NCBI GenBank assembly: GCA_040143965.1
Contig: JASJQH010007056.1
Location: forward strand, 1 to 22,699
DNA: 22,699 nucleotides
Source: Basidiobolus ranarum
Taxonomy: Eukaryota > Basidiobolomycota > Basidiobolomycetes > Basidiobolales
Direction: 5' to 3'
A program made the position numbers and the translations under genes. Below the pieces are notes generated by a model. That model saw only the letters and a list, made by a program, of their open reading frames with translations. It did no database searches and was not told where the DNA came from. Of the stretch, positions 22,119 to 22,699 are shown in pieces (position 1 is the stretch's first letter; every line of letters starts with the position of its first letter).

Positions 22119-22699
22119 TTAGTGAACAATTACTCTGCTATCTTGCCAGCGGGCGGAAGTGGCGCTGGAGGCATTGTTGGGAATGTCCTTGTTGAAGTGC
22201 TCACCATTCGATATAGGGGCCACTCCGGATTTAACCGTAAAAGTTGGCTTGAATGGTGAATCGGATCTTCGGATTGCTGCACTCTCTATCACCATTGGTT
22301 CAGCTGAGTTTACCGCAGGTGATTGTGGCTGACTAACAGGAATGCCTGTATAGCAACTTCATAGTTTTTACTTATGATTGCATACAAATCATTACGGCAT
22401 TCTGCATGCTATTCCGTTATTGTTATAATTCTATCCAAATTTTCTACGGAGGGTTGTTCAATAGTGGGCAAAATAGCCATTTTGGAAGTAGATGGTCTTG
22501 ATGGTGTTTTGGTTGAACTTTGCTCAACTTTTGATTTACTATGTAATTGGGGGATTACAATCTCTTCACTTGCACTATTGCTGGAAAGGAACACATCTGG
22601 TAAATTGATTAATGCTTCATCATTACTTGAGTTAGTTTCTGGCATGTTAATGCCTTCCAAAGTGGATAGTGGATTGCTAGACTGTTCATCAATTAAGTC
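22119..22699 (-). CDS. 3' part of a Ser/Thr/Pro-rich protein, unknown function (runs off the right edge)
   Basis: Two coding blocks on the minus strand. The upstream block runs from the window edge to a TAG at 22409-22411 and is rich in Ser, Asn, Glu and Pro (SSNPLSTLEGINMPETNSS, TKTPSRPSTSK). The downstream block (about 22345 to 22119, TAA) reads IPVSQPQSPAVNSAEP, RRSDSPFKPTFTVKSGV and RWQDSRVIVH. The sequence looks disordered, with SP/TP sites, as in regulatory or cytoskeletal proteins; no domain is visible. The junction is uncertain. One in-frame option is GTAGAA...GTCAG (22447-22329, 119 nt). Another is a GC-AG intron GCATGC...GTTAG (22409-22333, 77 nt), closer to the genome's usual size. 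The coordinates of the internal boundary should be treated as open. Confidence 0.6.

Overview
The window reads as fungal nuclear DNA. The genes have many introns, nearly all 54-112 nt long with GT(A/T)-AG ends. It carries a Chs5-Arf1-binding protein (ChAP), an Orb6/Cbk1-type NDR kinase and a fungal-type GGPP synthase, and an LTR retroelement flanks the left side. One ChAP intron has every mark of a U12-type (minor-spliceosome) AT-AC intron. Minor-class splicing is generally regarded as lost in well-studied ascomycetes and basidiomycetes but retained in some early-diverging lineages, so an early-diverging fungus is my best guess (inference).

Layout: 1-563, polypurine tract and 3' LTR of a retrotransposon whose body lies left of the window. 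About 1140-2475 (+), the C-terminal part of a HIRA/Hir1 histone chaperone whose WD40 half is not present. 2870-3477 (-), a small two-finger C2H2 protein. 4703-6657 (-), an Orb6/Cbk1-like NDR kinase, 8 exons, 469 aa. 8091-10160 (+), a secreted S41-family peptidase, 3 exons, 649 aa. 10626-12096 (+), an MFS monocarboxylate-transporter-like permease, 4 exons, 427 aa. 13544-17039 (+), a ChAP, 17 exons, 802 aa, with the AT-AC intron at 14707-14772. 17736-18509 (+), a two-repeat DM9 protein, 4 exons, 182 aa. 19181-20750 (-), geranylgeranyl diphosphate synthase, 9 exons, 317 aa. 22119 to the right edge (-), the 3' part of a Ser/Thr/Pro-rich protein of unknown function. The exon structures were joined by hand; reading frame, splice dinucleotides and family conservation agree at almost every junction.

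There is no operon or obvious pathway cluster. Loosely related themes are polarised growth and wall delivery (Orb6-like kinase, ChAP cargo adaptor), prenyl supply (GGPP synthase), and extracellular proteolysis beside a small-acid permease. The most noteworthy signals are the AT-AC intron, a GC-AG intron at the kinase glycine loop, an apparently decapitated HIRA gene next to an LTR, and several introns whose retention or alternative acceptors would keep the frame or change a regulatory tail.
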